Below, one piece after another: positions 26,794 to 35,866 of a DNA stretch of 64,000 bases (positions are counted from its first letter, which is position 1; each line of letters begins with the position of its first letter). The notes below the pieces were generated by a model. That model was not told the origin of the DNA, searched no databases, and saw only the letters and a program-made list of their open reading frames with translations. The stretch is taken from the NCBI GenBank assembly GCA_026415395.1, contig JAOAHD010000007.1:620001-684000 (forward strand), read 5' to 3'. The DNA comes from Candidatus Binatia bacterium (GTDB lineage: Bacteria; Desulfobacterota; Binatia; HRBIN30). The translations under genes were made by a program, and so were the position numbers.

Positions 26794-28800
26794 ATGCCAG
26801 TCGTTCCCAAAGGTTCAGGGTCGATGCCGGAGAGCTCAGGGAAGCGACCAGGGGGGCCGAAGCGGGCGAGTCGAAAGCCCCCGGAAAACTTGCGCGCGTG
26901 GCTTTCCTTGGCGGATTTGGTTTGGCCCTGGCGCTGGCAGCCGCCGGGGGCTTGGCGCGCGGGCACGCCAAACTCCAGGGATTTTCTCGGGCGCCGCGTA
27001 GAACCGGGCTCGGAATACGAGACGGTGGCCGGCTGGATGATCCCGGAGGAACGAGACACTTTGCTGCAGGCGCTCGAGCGCGCACGCGAGGGAACGGCGG
27101 TGCGGGTGAACGTGCGCATGCGCCACCAAGGCGGCTCCGAACACGAAGTTTGTGTGCTGGCACTGCCTTCCCAGCCAGGAGCGCGCGACGAGGTGACCCT
27201 CGTGTTCCTCGTCGCCGGCCCGAGCCCGGCGCCGTCGACCCGCTCGCTTGTGCACGATGTCGCGCGCGGCTCGACCCACCAGGGATATGTGCAGCAGGTT
27301 ACCGGCTTATTGTCGTCGCTGCGGGATACGGTGGGCTGCGAAACCGTAGAGTTGGTGTTGCACGGCGCGCTCGGCGGCGAGTGTGCGGTGTACGCTTCAG
27401 CGGAGCAGGGAGCGGAGGGTAGCCCGCGGGTGGAAGAGCCGCGGGGAGCGTTCGAGCAACAGGAGCAGGAACTTTCCCTTGGGTTGGGGACACAGCCACC
27501 AGCCTCCGTTCGCCTGCGCGGGCTTCCGGCCAGCGCCCATGGTGCCAGGTGGCGGTCGCCCGCGGTGGAGGAGTTGTTGCGCCGACTCGAAGCAGTCGTC
27601 ACCGAATGGGCGCTCACTGCCCAGCAGGCGCTTTGGCAACGGCTCCTCGGTCTTTTGCACGCGGCACAGGCAGCGCGATCGGATCCCGAGCGACCCTCGC
27701 TGCAGGAGCTTTGCTCCGCGGTGGCGGCAGCGTGTGGGGCGGAGCGAGCGCACGTGTGGATTGTCGACGAGCGAATGAAAGTTTGCCGCTTGGCAGCGCA
27801 GTGGGGTTTTGCTGCTGAGGAAAGTGCCGCCCTGCAGGTCCTGGAGGTGCCAGCGCACCTGTTGCCCCTCGAAGATAACCTCCCCGTACAAGCGGTGCGC
27901 GAGCCGATTGCCCCGCCGCGCGATTTCGACGCGCCCGGAGTAGCAGCGCAGCTTTGTTTGCGGCTCGATGAGCGCGGGGTGTTGCTTTTGGACTGGTGTG
28001 CGGAGGCTCCGGCTCCGCACACCGCGTTGCTCGAAGTTGTGCGCTTGGTGGCCTCCCTGTGGTTTGCAGCCACGCAATTTGCCTTCGAAGCGCAGCAAGC
28101 GGCGCGCCTCAAGTCGGATTTCGTCGCCACGATGTCGCACGAATTGCGCACGCCGCTCAACACGCTCATGGGCTACACCGATCTGCTTGCCTGTGGAGAA
28201 TTCGGCCCACTCACACCGGAGCAGACGGAAGTGCTCGAGCGCATGGGCTACAGCGCGCGCGAGCTGCTCGATCTCATCAACGCCACGCTCGATTTTGGCC
28301 GCTTCGAGAGCCAGCAGGTGGCGTTGGAGATCGAATCCGTGTCGCTCGCTGCGTTGCTCGACGAGATCGATCGTGAGCTTGCCCACCACCGCCGCCGCCG
28401 CAGCCTGTCGTTTGCTGTCACGGTGGAAGCGGGCGCGGCGCAGGTGCAAACCGATCGCGAGAAGCTCAAGCTCGTGCTCAAAAATCTTGTGGCTAACGCC
28501 ATCAAATTCACCGAACGGGGCGGCGTCGAGGTACATGCGCGGCGGGAAGGTGCAGAGATCGAGATCACTGTGAAGGATACAGGCGTGGGGATCGACCCGA
28601 CGGTGCTGCCGGTGATTTTCGAGCCGTTTCGGCAAGGCGAGCCGGCAGCCACGCGTCGTTTCGGCGGTGTCGGACTCGGCTTGTACGTGGTGCGGCGCCT
28701 GCTCGACTTGTTAGGCGGATCGATCACCGTGGAGTCGCAACCAGGGCAGGGTTCCACGTTCCGGGTTCGCCTGGCGGCGGATCCGCGCTCGCCCGCCTGA
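26794..28800 (+). CDS. Soluble GAF-domain sensor histidine kinase
   Basis: 668 residues with no membrane span. The N-terminal ~140 residues look PAS-like and a GAF-like domain is recognisable around 300-415 (LCSAVAAACGAERAHVWIVD). The kinase core follows: H-box FVATMSHELRTPLN with the phospho-acceptor His449, N-box VLKNLVANAIKF, G1 VKDTGVGID and G2 RRFGGVGLGLYV. It should autophosphorylate in the cytosol on an unknown signal. No response regulator gene is adjacent, so the partner is elsewhere. The start codon is not firmly fixed; the ATG at 26824 is an alternative. Confidence 0.86.
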   Translation: MPVVPKGSGSMPESSGKRPGGPKRASRKPPENLRAWLSLADLVWPWRWQPPGAWRAGTPNSRDFLGRRVEPGSEYETVAGWMIPEERDTLLQALERAREGTAVRVNVRMRHQGGSEHEVCVLALPSQPGARDEVTLVFLVAGPSPAPSTRSLVHDVARGSTHQGYVQQVTGLLSSLRDTVGCETVELVLHGALGGECAVYASAEQGAEGSPRVEEPRGAFEQQEQELSLGLGTQPPASVRLRGLPASAHGARWRSPAVEELLRRLEAVVTEWALTAQQALWQRLLGLLHAAQAARSDPERPSLQELCSAVAAACGAERAHVWIVDERMKVCRLAAQWGFAAEESAALQVLEVPAHLLPLEDNLPVQAVREPIAPPRDFDAPGVAAQLCLRLDERGVLLLDWCAEAPAPHTALLEVVRLVASLWFAATQFAFEAQQAARLKSDFVATMSHELRTPLNTLMGYTDLLACGEFGPLTPEQTEVLERMGYSARELLDLINATLDFGRFESQQVALEIESVSLAALLDEIDRELAHHRRRRSLSFAVTVEAGAAQVQTDREKLKLVLKNLVANAIKFTERGGVEVHARREGAEIEITVKDTGVGIDPTVLPVIFEPFRQGEPAATRRFGGVGLGLYVVRRLLDLLGGSITVESQPGQGSTFRVRLAADPRSPA

Positions 28801-28895
28801 GGAACAAGGGCTGCGTACCGGCGCTGCATTTTGGTCGGCGCGAACTTGCGGGCGGCTGTGCGCCGCCATTCCCAGCGGGGGTGGCGTTACGAGCG

Positions 28896-29879
28896 CTACG
28901 GACGCACGCGCAATGCCACCTTACCGAAGTGCTGGCTCGACTGCACGCGGCGGTGGGCCTCGGCGACTCGTTCCAGCGGGAACACGGAATCGATCACCGG
29001 GCGGATTTGACCGGCCTCCAATTCTCTGCCGAATTGCTCGCGAAACGCAGAAACAATCCGCGCCTTGTCTGCGACGGAGCGGGTGCGCAGCGTCGATCCG
29101 AAAATACTGAGGCGGCGGGTGAGCAGGGGTGCGAGATTCAGTTCGGCCTTGGCGCCGCCCATAAGCCCGATGATGACGAGGCGACCATCGTTCGCCAGGG
29201 AATTTAAATTGCCCTCGAGATACTTGGCGCCAATGTGATCGAGCACTACGTGTACACCCTCACCGCGGGTCACTTCCCGGACGACGTCGGCAAACGCTTG
29301 GCTACGATAGTCGATGGCGACATCGGCACCGTGATCCCGGCAACGCCGGCATTTTTCTTCGCCGCCGGCGGTCACGAACACTTGCACGTTCCGAAGTTTG
29401 AGGAGTGTGGTCGCTGCCGTTCCCACGCCGCTGCCACCGCCGTGCACGAGCGCTCTGCCGCCAGGCGGCACATGTCCGAGCAGGAACAGGTTTAAAAACG
29501 CGGTGAGAAATACCTCCGGAAAGGCTCCGGCTTCTTCCCAACTGAGGCAGGAGGGAACTGGGAGCACGCTCCCATGATGCACGACGACCTCCTCGGCGTA
29601 GCCACCGCCTGCGAGAAGGGCCATGACACGCTCGCCCACCTTCCAGCCGCGAACTTCGCTGCCGACCTCGGCGACTTCTCCCGCACACTCCAACCCGAGA
29701 ATCGGTGATGCCCCCGGTGGTGGTGGGTAAAGCCCTTGTCGTTGCAAGATGTCCGCGCGGTTCACCGAGGTGGTGAACACGCGGATGCGGATGTCTTCCG
29801 GACCGAGATCCGGAGCCGGCACCTCTTCGATCCGGAGCACGTATTCGGCTCCCGGCCGATCGCACACGACAGCCTTCAT
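28896..29879 (-). CDS. NAD(P)H quinone oxidoreductase, PIG3/TP53I3 family
   Basis: 327 residues of the zinc-free medium-chain dehydrogenase family. Motifs: MKAVVCDRPG start, NRADILQRQGLYPPPPGAS (PIG3 signature), LGLECAGEVAEVG, nucleotide site VHGGGSGVGTAA and the C-terminal HFGKVALRV. These enzymes reduce quinones with NADPH one electron at a time. The start ATG overlaps the stop of the membrane-protein gene upstream by four bases (ATGA), so the two are translationally linked. Confidence 0.9.
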   Translation of the reverse strand: MKAVVCDRPGAEYVLRIEEVPAPDLGPEDIRIRVFTTSVNRADILQRQGLYPPPPGASPILGLECAGEVAEVGSEVRGWKVGERVMALLAGGGYAEEVVVHHGSVLPVPSCLSWEEAGAFPEVFLTAFLNLFLLGHVPPGGRALVHGGGSGVGTAATTLLKLRNVQVFVTAGGEEKCRRCRDHGADVAIDYRSQAFADVVREVTRGEGVHVVLDHIGAKYLEGNLNSLANDGRLVIIGLMGGAKAELNLAPLLTRRLSIFGSTLRTRSVADKARIVSAFREQFGRELEAGQIRPVIDSVFPLERVAEAHRRVQSSQHFGKVALRVRP

Positions 29880-30439
29880 TGTACATCCTCCCTAGCCGGC
29901 GTTTGTGGCAGCGGACCTAGCTTGCGTTCAAGTCGGCGGCGCCGGCGTTGTACATCCTGTAAACGGTGGTCGACGTCTTGCAAACGCTGCAACAACATCT
30001 CGCGGCGTTGCTGCAACGCGGCCTCGCGCTGCTGAAGCCGCACGAGGGGTGGCATTGGCCCGACCCATCGCCGCTGCAACTCTCGCTCGCCCTCGGCGAT
30101 TGCAAGGGGAGCGATCCCCCAGAGCAAAGCCAGCACGAGCAACATCCCGGCACGATGGCGGCTGTGGTCGTCGCGCCCATCCGGGAAGGTCCACCAGCGG
30201 CCGAACTGGAGATTCCAGAGTTCGACCGCGAGACCGACAAGCGCCGCGACTACGAAGGTTACCAGCCAACCGGCGCGCGGCACTTGGGCCGCGAGGCTGC
30301 CCATGACGATGCCGTACATGAGCACGATGGCCGCGAAGGCGAAGCGCGGTCGGCGAAATTCCCACAAACGGAACAGCCAAGCGACCGCTTCCACGACTGC
30401 CCCGAGGGCAAGACCAAGGGCGATGCACCGCCACCACAT
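29876..30439 (-). CDS. Small membrane protein with C-terminal coiled coil
   Basis: 187 residues from the ATG at 30439. Four hydrophobic segments occupy about residues 2-120 (ALGLALGAVVEAVAWLF, FAAIVLMYGIVMGSL, LVTFVVAALVGLAVELW and LLVLALLWGIAPLAI). The last ~50 residues (LQQREAALQQRREMLLQRL, VDHRLQDVQRRRRRLE) are a strongly charged coiled coil. I recognise no family. It overlaps the quinone oxidoreductase gene by four bases and diverges from the patatin gene 100 bases away. Confidence 0.7.
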   Translation of the reverse strand: MWWRCIALGLALGAVVEAVAWLFRLWEFRRPRFAFAAIVLMYGIVMGSLAAQVPRAGWLVTFVVAALVGLAVELWNLQFGRWWTFPDGRDDHSRHRAGMLLVLALLWGIAPLAIAEGERELQRRWVGPMPPLVRLQQREAALQQRREMLLQRLQDVDHRLQDVQRRRRRLERKLGPLPQTPAREDVQ

Positions 30440-30538
30440 GGGGCCATCTATCTGGCTGAAGTGCTGGCCGTGTACAAGGTCAGCCGTTGACAGAGATGAA
30501 AGTGCCGTCGACAAACTCGCGCGAGCCGAGGAACCCGT

Positions 30539-31795
30539 ATGCATGGGAACCAGACAACGCGAACGGCGATTGTACTGTCCGGCGGTGGTGCGCGCGGCGC
30601 ATACGAGGCGGGTGTGCTCGCCTACCTACTCGAGGAACTGCCCCTGAAGCTGGGACGCCGAGTACGATTCGAACTGATCACCGGGACCAGTGTTGGCGCG
30701 GTACACGCGGTTTACCTGGCCGCGCACCAAGACGACGCGGATGTGGCGCGGCGGCTCCGTCAGGTATGGCTGTCGTTGTCGCTCGACCGCGTGTTCACTC
30801 CGCGGCGGCTTGGCGATTTGGTGCGGGCACCGTTGCGGCTTCTCGGCTTGGGAGAGCAGCCTCCACCATTGCCGCCCACCCGCGGCGGAGTTCCGGAAAG
30901 ACTTCCGGGCTTGTTCGACACTGGCTGGCTCGAAGACATCATCTTGACCAATATCGACTGGGCACGGCTGCGCGAGCGCATCGACTCCGGAGCTTTGGAT
31001 GCTCTCGCTTTGGCGGCGACGGAGATTGCCACCGGCCGTTCGGTGGTGTTCATCGACCGTGGGGGTCGGCCTTTGGTTCCTTGGAGCTACGATCCCTTTG
31101 TTGTCGCCCGCGCGACACAAATTGGGCCTGCCCATGCACTGGCCTCGGCCGCAATCCCGCTGTTCTTCCCCGCGCTGCGGATCGATCGTACGTATTACTG
31201 CGATGGCGGCCTGCGTTTGAACACGCCACTTGCGCCTGCGGTTCGCTTGGGTGCGGATCGGATCTTGGTCGTCAGCTTGCGCCACAGTCGCCCGCCTGCC
31301 GAGGAGGATCGCTTGGCGAGAAAACGGGAGGCCGCTTACAATAGCCTATCGTATCTGGCCGGTAAGGCGCTCAACGCCTTGCTGATCGATCGGGTGGAGC
31401 AAGACCTGCAGCGCCTCCGCGCGCTCAATGCCATTTTCGAGAAAGGAACGGCGCTCTACGGAAGCGACTTCCTGCAACGCTTGAACGCAGCCTTGGGTGC
31501 GGACCGCAGTAGCCCATATCGCATCGTCCGCGACTTTCTGATCCACCCGTCGCGCGACCTCGGCGAAGTCGCCGCGGAGTGCATGCGCCATCGCTCGCGG
31601 GCTTCGTCGATGCGTGAGTGGCTGAGCCGCAATTTGGCCTGGGCGGTGAGTCGCGGCACGATCGGCGAGGCCGATTTGCTGTCATACGTGTACTTCGATT
31701 CGTGCTACGCTGCCCATCTCATCGAGCTGGGCTGGAAAGACGCTGCTGCTGCCGAACAGGAGCTCGTTCGCTTCTTTGGTGCAGAGACGAGCTGA
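30539..31795 (+). CDS. Patatin-like phospholipase
   Basis: 418 residues. All patatin features are present: oxyanion-hole loop SGGGARGAYEAGVL, nucleophile motif GTSVG and the Asp of the dyad in YCDGGLR. The family hydrolyses acyl chains from phospholipids or other esters. There is no signal peptide, so it is cytosolic or membrane-associated. The ~130 residues after the catalytic domain (helical) may be a membrane or partner-binding part. Confidence 0.88.
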   Translation: MHGNQTTRTAIVLSGGGARGAYEAGVLAYLLEELPLKLGRRVRFELITGTSVGAVHAVYLAAHQDDADVARRLRQVWLSLSLDRVFTPRRLGDLVRAPLRLLGLGEQPPPLPPTRGGVPERLPGLFDTGWLEDIILTNIDWARLRERIDSGALDALALAATEIATGRSVVFIDRGGRPLVPWSYDPFVVARATQIGPAHALASAAIPLFFPALRIDRTYYCDGGLRLNTPLAPAVRLGADRILVVSLRHSRPPAEEDRLARKREAAYNSLSYLAGKALNALLIDRVEQDLQRLRALNAIFEKGTALYGSDFLQRLNAALGADRSSPYRIVRDFLIHPSRDLGEVAAECMRHRSRASSMREWLSRNLAWAVSRGTIGEADLLSYVYFDSCYAAHLIELGWKDAAAAEQELVRFFGAETS

Positions 31796-32423
31796 GGTTG
31801 CCTGCGGGCCCGACTGCCAGCCCTGAACCGGCGGCGTTCGCTCCTCGTGCACGGAGAGGCGACCGGCCGCGCACCCCTCTGTGCCCTCCATCATTTGCTG
31901 TCGGCCAACGCCCGTTTCCCAATGCCGATTCCGACCACTCGCGAGTCGCTGATCCATTCGACCTTCGTTGAGTTGCGGCTCGCGAATATTCTTCGTCCAC
32001 CGTCCCCCGATTCGTGCTAGCGCCCCTCGCCAGGGTGCCACGCTGCGCGCGATAGGGCGGGCGGGGCTGCCCGCCCCTTTGCGCAGCGGACAACGACAGC
32101 GGTGCCAGCGGCCTCGGTGGCATCGTGCCGCAAGAGGTGCATCCGTGACCGCTGCCACCGCACTCCGCACGCGTTGCGATGGAAGGTTGCGCCGGGGCGG
32201 GGTAGGATGGTACCACGGCGCCGCCACGGGCGAGGCATGCGTGGCCCCTACAACCATCATTCGCCACTCCCCATTCGCCATTCGCTGGCGTCGCCTTGTA
32301 CTTGCGCAAGTTTACAAAGGGTCGGGCCGTCGCTGTTGCTGAATTGGGTACGTACGGCGCTTCGCCCGTGCGCAGCTTGGGCGTTGGGCCGTGGTACGGC
32401 AGATGCACAGCCGCTGACGGGCG
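31796..32423. other. Noncoding stretch rich in palindromes and simple repeats
   Basis: Beyond the patatin gene no frame looks coding. It contains a nested hairpin (32041-32088), a palindrome-like GGGCGAGGCATGCGTGGCCCC near 32225, and short near-repeats (ATTCGCCA CTCCCC / ATTCGCCATTCGC) around 32260-32290. These resemble scattered intergenic repeat units. It ends at the first broken acyl-CoA dehydrogenase. Confidence 0.5.
32041..32088. repeat. Nested inverted repeat (48 bases)
   Basis: Outer arms CGCTGCGC (32041-32048) and GCGCAGCG (32081-32088) are perfect complements. An inner stem GGGCGGGC (32055-32062) / GCCCGCCC (32069-32076) has a six-base loop. Such a large, GC-only hairpin is typical of REP/MITE-like units; it may be mobile debris. 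Confidence 0.6.
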
Positions 32424-33500
32424 ATGGGTCACTGGCTTGGAGTTGTCCCCGAAGGGTTGGCCGATGACGGGCGCAACCCGCAGCGCGCGAGCGAGGCGAG
32501 TGCCTTGCAGCACGATTTGGAAGGCGTAGCTCGTGTAGTTGGCAATCGCCCTGCACGGCAGTGGGCGGCGGTTCTCGACGCGCCGCTAGCGAGTGGGGAT
32601 CTCGTGGGTGGGCTCGACGAAGAGTTTCTACGGGCGGGGCTGTTGGACTGGTTTTCGGAGTCTGGTGCAGTAATTCGCGAGGCGCTCCCGTCCCTGGCCG
32701 CCGTTGTGATCGGGGCTCTGGCCGAAAGTGACGGCGGCTTGGCCGCGGCGTATTTGGCTCGGGTGGCCGGGGCACTGCCATGGATCGGCAGCCGCGAGAT
32801 CATGGGGCTGCTCGTGGATGGTTGGAGTTCCGGTCCGTTGCAGGGCGCGCCGGATGGTCAGCTTTGGGCGTGGGGTTGGCGTGCCGCGGCAGCGATGACG
32901 GTGTGTGTGTGCGAGACGGCGGTGCATGGCGTTTCGAGCTTGTTCCTGCCGAGGCCGTCGAACTTGTGGCACAACACAAACGCTTGGGTTTGCGCGACTG
33001 TGCATCGGCGTGGGTGCGCGTGCGCGCGGGGGAGAGGATCGCAGTAGAGGCTGCCTCGGTGGATGGGGTAGAGCAGTGGCGTGCCGCGGTTGCCGCGTGG
33101 TGGGCGACGATTGCGTTGGTCAGAGCTCGGGCGGCGGTTTGGAGCGCGCTGGACTATGCGGCACAGCGCCACCAAGGCGGAGCGATCCTTCTGCGGCACG
33201 AGATTGTTCAGGAAATGCTCGGGCGAGCGTTGCAGGAGTTGGCGGCTGCCGAGGCTTTGCTTGCGCAAGGGTTTGCCGGAGATTGGGTCGGTCTTGTCAG
33301 TGGTGCGAGTATGGCAAGTGCCATGAGCGAGCGAGCCGCCCACTCCGCCCAGCAAGTGTTCGGTGGTTATGGCTACATGCGCGCTTATCCGGTGGAGCGC
33401 TGCGTGCGCGATGTGAAAATGGCCGCATTGGCGGCAAGGTGTGAGCGCGCGCATGCGCGTGCAGGTGCTACGGATGTGGTGCGCGCGTGCAGGCATGGAA
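32424..33500 (+). pseudogene. Broken acyl-CoA dehydrogenase-like gene (first of two)
   Basis: From an ATG at 32424 one frame carries LVGGLDEEFLRAGLLDWF and the middle-domain-like ESDGGLAAAYLARVAG. Near 32890-32900 (around a GTGTGTGTG run) the sequence moves to another frame: DDGVCVRDGGAWRFELVP, then ALDYAAQRHQGGAILLRHEI and the C-terminal signature SAQQVFGGYGYMRAYPVERC. The latter is the acyl-CoA dehydrogenase helical bundle. The frame then stays open far beyond the domain, so the 3' end is approximate. One frameshift breaks the gene; the protein is also short for the family. Confidence 0.68.
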
Positions 33501-33563
33501 CCCACGAGCCGAGAGACGACGAGGGGCGCGGCCGAGAAAGCGACCTAAAGACGGAGTTTGCTC

Positions 33564-34853
33564 ATGGGTGCAGAAGGGTGGTCCGCGAAGTTTGGTCAGC
33601 GCCTGTTCGATCGCTTCGAGCAAACGCGAGAGGTGGCAGAACCCGCCCTTTATGTGCCGGCGCTGCGGCGCTTTGCGGTGCGAGTGGGGAGCTTCGCTCA
33701 GCAGCTCGAGCCCTTGGTCGTCGCCGCGGACGAAGGGAGCCAGGGCACGTAGGTGGAGCTCGCACGCAAGGCGTTGCAGCGTGCTGCCGAAGCTGGCTGG
33801 CTTACCCGCTTCCTGCCGGTGTGGGTTGGGGGGTAAGCAGGGGTGATGGGGTTCCAACGCCGTGGCACGCTACCGATGCTGATCTTCATAGAGGAACTGG
33901 CTGCCGTCTCTCCCGGGTTGGCCACACTGCTCGGTGCGCACTACCTCGGTGTGATGCCAATTTTGCTGTCGTTCGACTTGGCTGCACAGCGGCGCGTGTT
34001 GCGCCCTTTGTGCGAACGCCTACGGGCTGGAGAGCCGGCAATTTGTGCTTTCGCGATTACCGAGCCGGAGGCTGGCTCCGACGTGGAAGATCCCGTCGGA
34101 GGCGAGTACGCTCGCCTGGCAACAACGGCTCGCCGGGTAGCGGGAGGCTACGTATTGAACGGGCGCAAGTGCTTCATTTCGGGAGGCAACTTGGCAGCGC
34201 TGACAACAGTGTTTGCCGCTCTCGAACCTGACCACGGGATTCGCGGCTGGACCTGTTTCGCGGTTCCGATGAGCAGCCCCGGGGTGCAAGTTGTTCATGT
34301 GGAGGACAAGATGGGGCAGCGAATCAGCCCAGCGGCAGAGCTTTGCTTCGACGAGGTCTTCGTTCCTGATAGCCACCGCATCGGGCGCGAGCGATCCGGT
34401 TGGCAGCTCAATCCGGCGACGCTCGATTTATCGCGACCGCTCGTGGGCGGAATTGCCCTCGGTGGAGCGCGCACGGCCATTCACGAGTCCTTGGCTTGGG
34501 CGGAGCGCTCCGGCTTGGCGGGCGATCGATTCCTTCAGCACGAAATCGCTCGGTTGATCGGTGCGTATGCCGCGGCCCATGCGCTCGTCGTGCGTGCCGT
34601 GGGGATGATCCCGCCGCTTCCGGAGTGGTCTGCGATGGCCAAGTTTTTTGCGACCGACACGGCCATGAAGATCGTGTCGCAAGTGATGGACTGGATGGGC
34701 CTGGAGGCCAGTTTGAGCGGCTGTCGCGTGGAGCGGCTCTATCGGGACATTCGTTTGACGCAAATTTACGAGGGGACGAACGAGATTAACCGGCTGGCTG
34801 TGTTCGAACGAAAAAACCACGGCCAGCCTTGGTCGTGGCCGGACGGTGTGTGA
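33564..34853 (+). pseudogene. Acyl-CoA dehydrogenase with two in-frame stops in its N-terminal domain
   Basis: A 336-residue frame from 33843 to 34853 holds most of the enzyme: IEELAAVSPGLATLLGAHYLG, AFAITEPEAGSD (FAD contact), NGRKCFISGG and the C-terminal IYEGTNEINRLAVFER, with the catalytic Glu in YEGT. The N-terminal helical domain is in the same frame upstream from ATG 33564, but is cut by TAG (33750-33752) and TAA (33834-33836). The text across both stops (VELARKALQRAAEAGWLTRF, then FLPVWVGG) is clearly acyl-CoA dehydrogenase. A protein starting at 33843 would lack the first domain and is unlikely to work. It is followed at 28 bases by an ADC-like gene. Confidence 0.75.
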
Positions 34854-34881
34854 GGGAGGCCGCGAGAAAGGAAGGTGGATT

Positions 34882-35703
34882 ATGGGTTTGGGATTCCTCT
34901 CGGTTCCGCAAGCGGTGGTGCCCATCAGCACCGGGCCGATCGAGGTTCCGATTCTTTACCGGCAGGCGCGGTCGGTGCTGGCGGTATTCCCGGTAGACCC
35001 TGCGGTACTCGAACCTGTGTTGGAACCAGTTGGACTGCAGGCAGTACCGGTGTTCTCGGGCCGACCGGTGATCGTGGTCGCCTTCTTTGACTATCGTGAC
35101 ACGACCATCGGCCCGTATCACGAGGCCGCTGCCGCCGCGGTAGTGGTGCCCCGGGGCATGGCGAGCCCCCAGCACCCGCTGCTGGACCTTCTCCTTCCCG
35201 TCCGCTGGCGGCGGCTCGGGCTTTACATCTTCGACCTTCCAGTGACGACGCCAGTGGCGAATGCGGCGGGCCGGGAGCTTTGGGGGCTCCCGAAGTTCGT
35301 GACCGACATTCCCATTGCGTGGGAGGGTGAGCGGTCGGAGGCGTCTGTGTGCGACCCGGTGAGCGGGGAGCCGATGGTCACGCTGGTAGGCTATGCGGCC
35401 GGAGGTAGCCGCCTGCCGTTGCGTTCGCTGTTCCTGTATAGCTGGCTGGGCCCAGCGCTTGTGCGCACGGAGGTCGATTTGCGCGGTATGGCGAGCGTAC
35501 TGCGCAGCCCAACGTTCCACCTGCATCTGGGTGCGCGGCTGCAGCCGATGGCCCAATGCCTGGCAATCTTGGGGCTCGATAGCGCGATGCCAGCGTTGGT
35601 CCAGCTTGCGCCATCCTTCCAAGCGCGGCTCAACCTGGGCCGGCGAGTGCCTTTGCCGCAAGCTGTCGAGGCCCGTGCAGAAGCGCAGCCGCGCGCGGCT
35701 TGA
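34882..35703 (+). CDS. Acetoacetate decarboxylase-like protein
   Basis: 273 residues from the ATG at 34882, after AAGGAAGG. The acetoacetate decarboxylase fold is shown by VVAFFDYRDTTIGPYHE, VTTPVANAAGRELWGLPKF with the Schiff-base Lys in the LPK position, and the late PSFQARLNLG. Known ADC makes acetone from acetoacetate; many relatives act on larger oxo-acids or have other Schiff-base chemistry. Position after two acyl-CoA dehydrogenase relics suggests a former fatty- or branched-acid pathway, of which this gene is still intact. Confidence 0.84.
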   Translation: MGLGFLSVPQAVVPISTGPIEVPILYRQARSVLAVFPVDPAVLEPVLEPVGLQAVPVFSGRPVIVVAFFDYRDTTIGPYHEAAAAAVVVPRGMASPQHPLLDLLLPVRWRRLGLYIFDLPVTTPVANAAGRELWGLPKFVTDIPIAWEGERSEASVCDPVSGEPMVTLVGYAAGGSRLPLRSLFLYSWLGPALVRTEVDLRGMASVLRSPTFHLHLGARLQPMAQCLAILGLDSAMPALVQLAPSFQARLNLGRRVPLPQAVEARAEAQPRAA

Positions 35704-35866
35704 CTGGGAAGAACCAGCGCGCGTTCGGGGGCGCGCTCGTTGAGCCATGACTTCGCCCGCGCTGGCGTTAGCGGTGAAAAAGGGTTAGCACGGGCCCGTT
35801 GAAATTGGCGCCCAGGAGTCTTCCGGCAGAACGAAAATAGGACTCTGGGTGGGGAAGGAGCGAGGC

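Noticed and set aside
31719-32513. 264-codon minus-strand frame
   Set aside because: It covers the palindromic noncoding block and has biased Pro/Arg/Ala composition without motifs.
32780-34231. A 483-codon plus-strand open frame
   Set aside because: Only its first ~230 codons look like acyl-CoA dehydrogenase; the rest runs in the wrong frame over the second dehydrogenase and is Arg-rich. It is not one gene.
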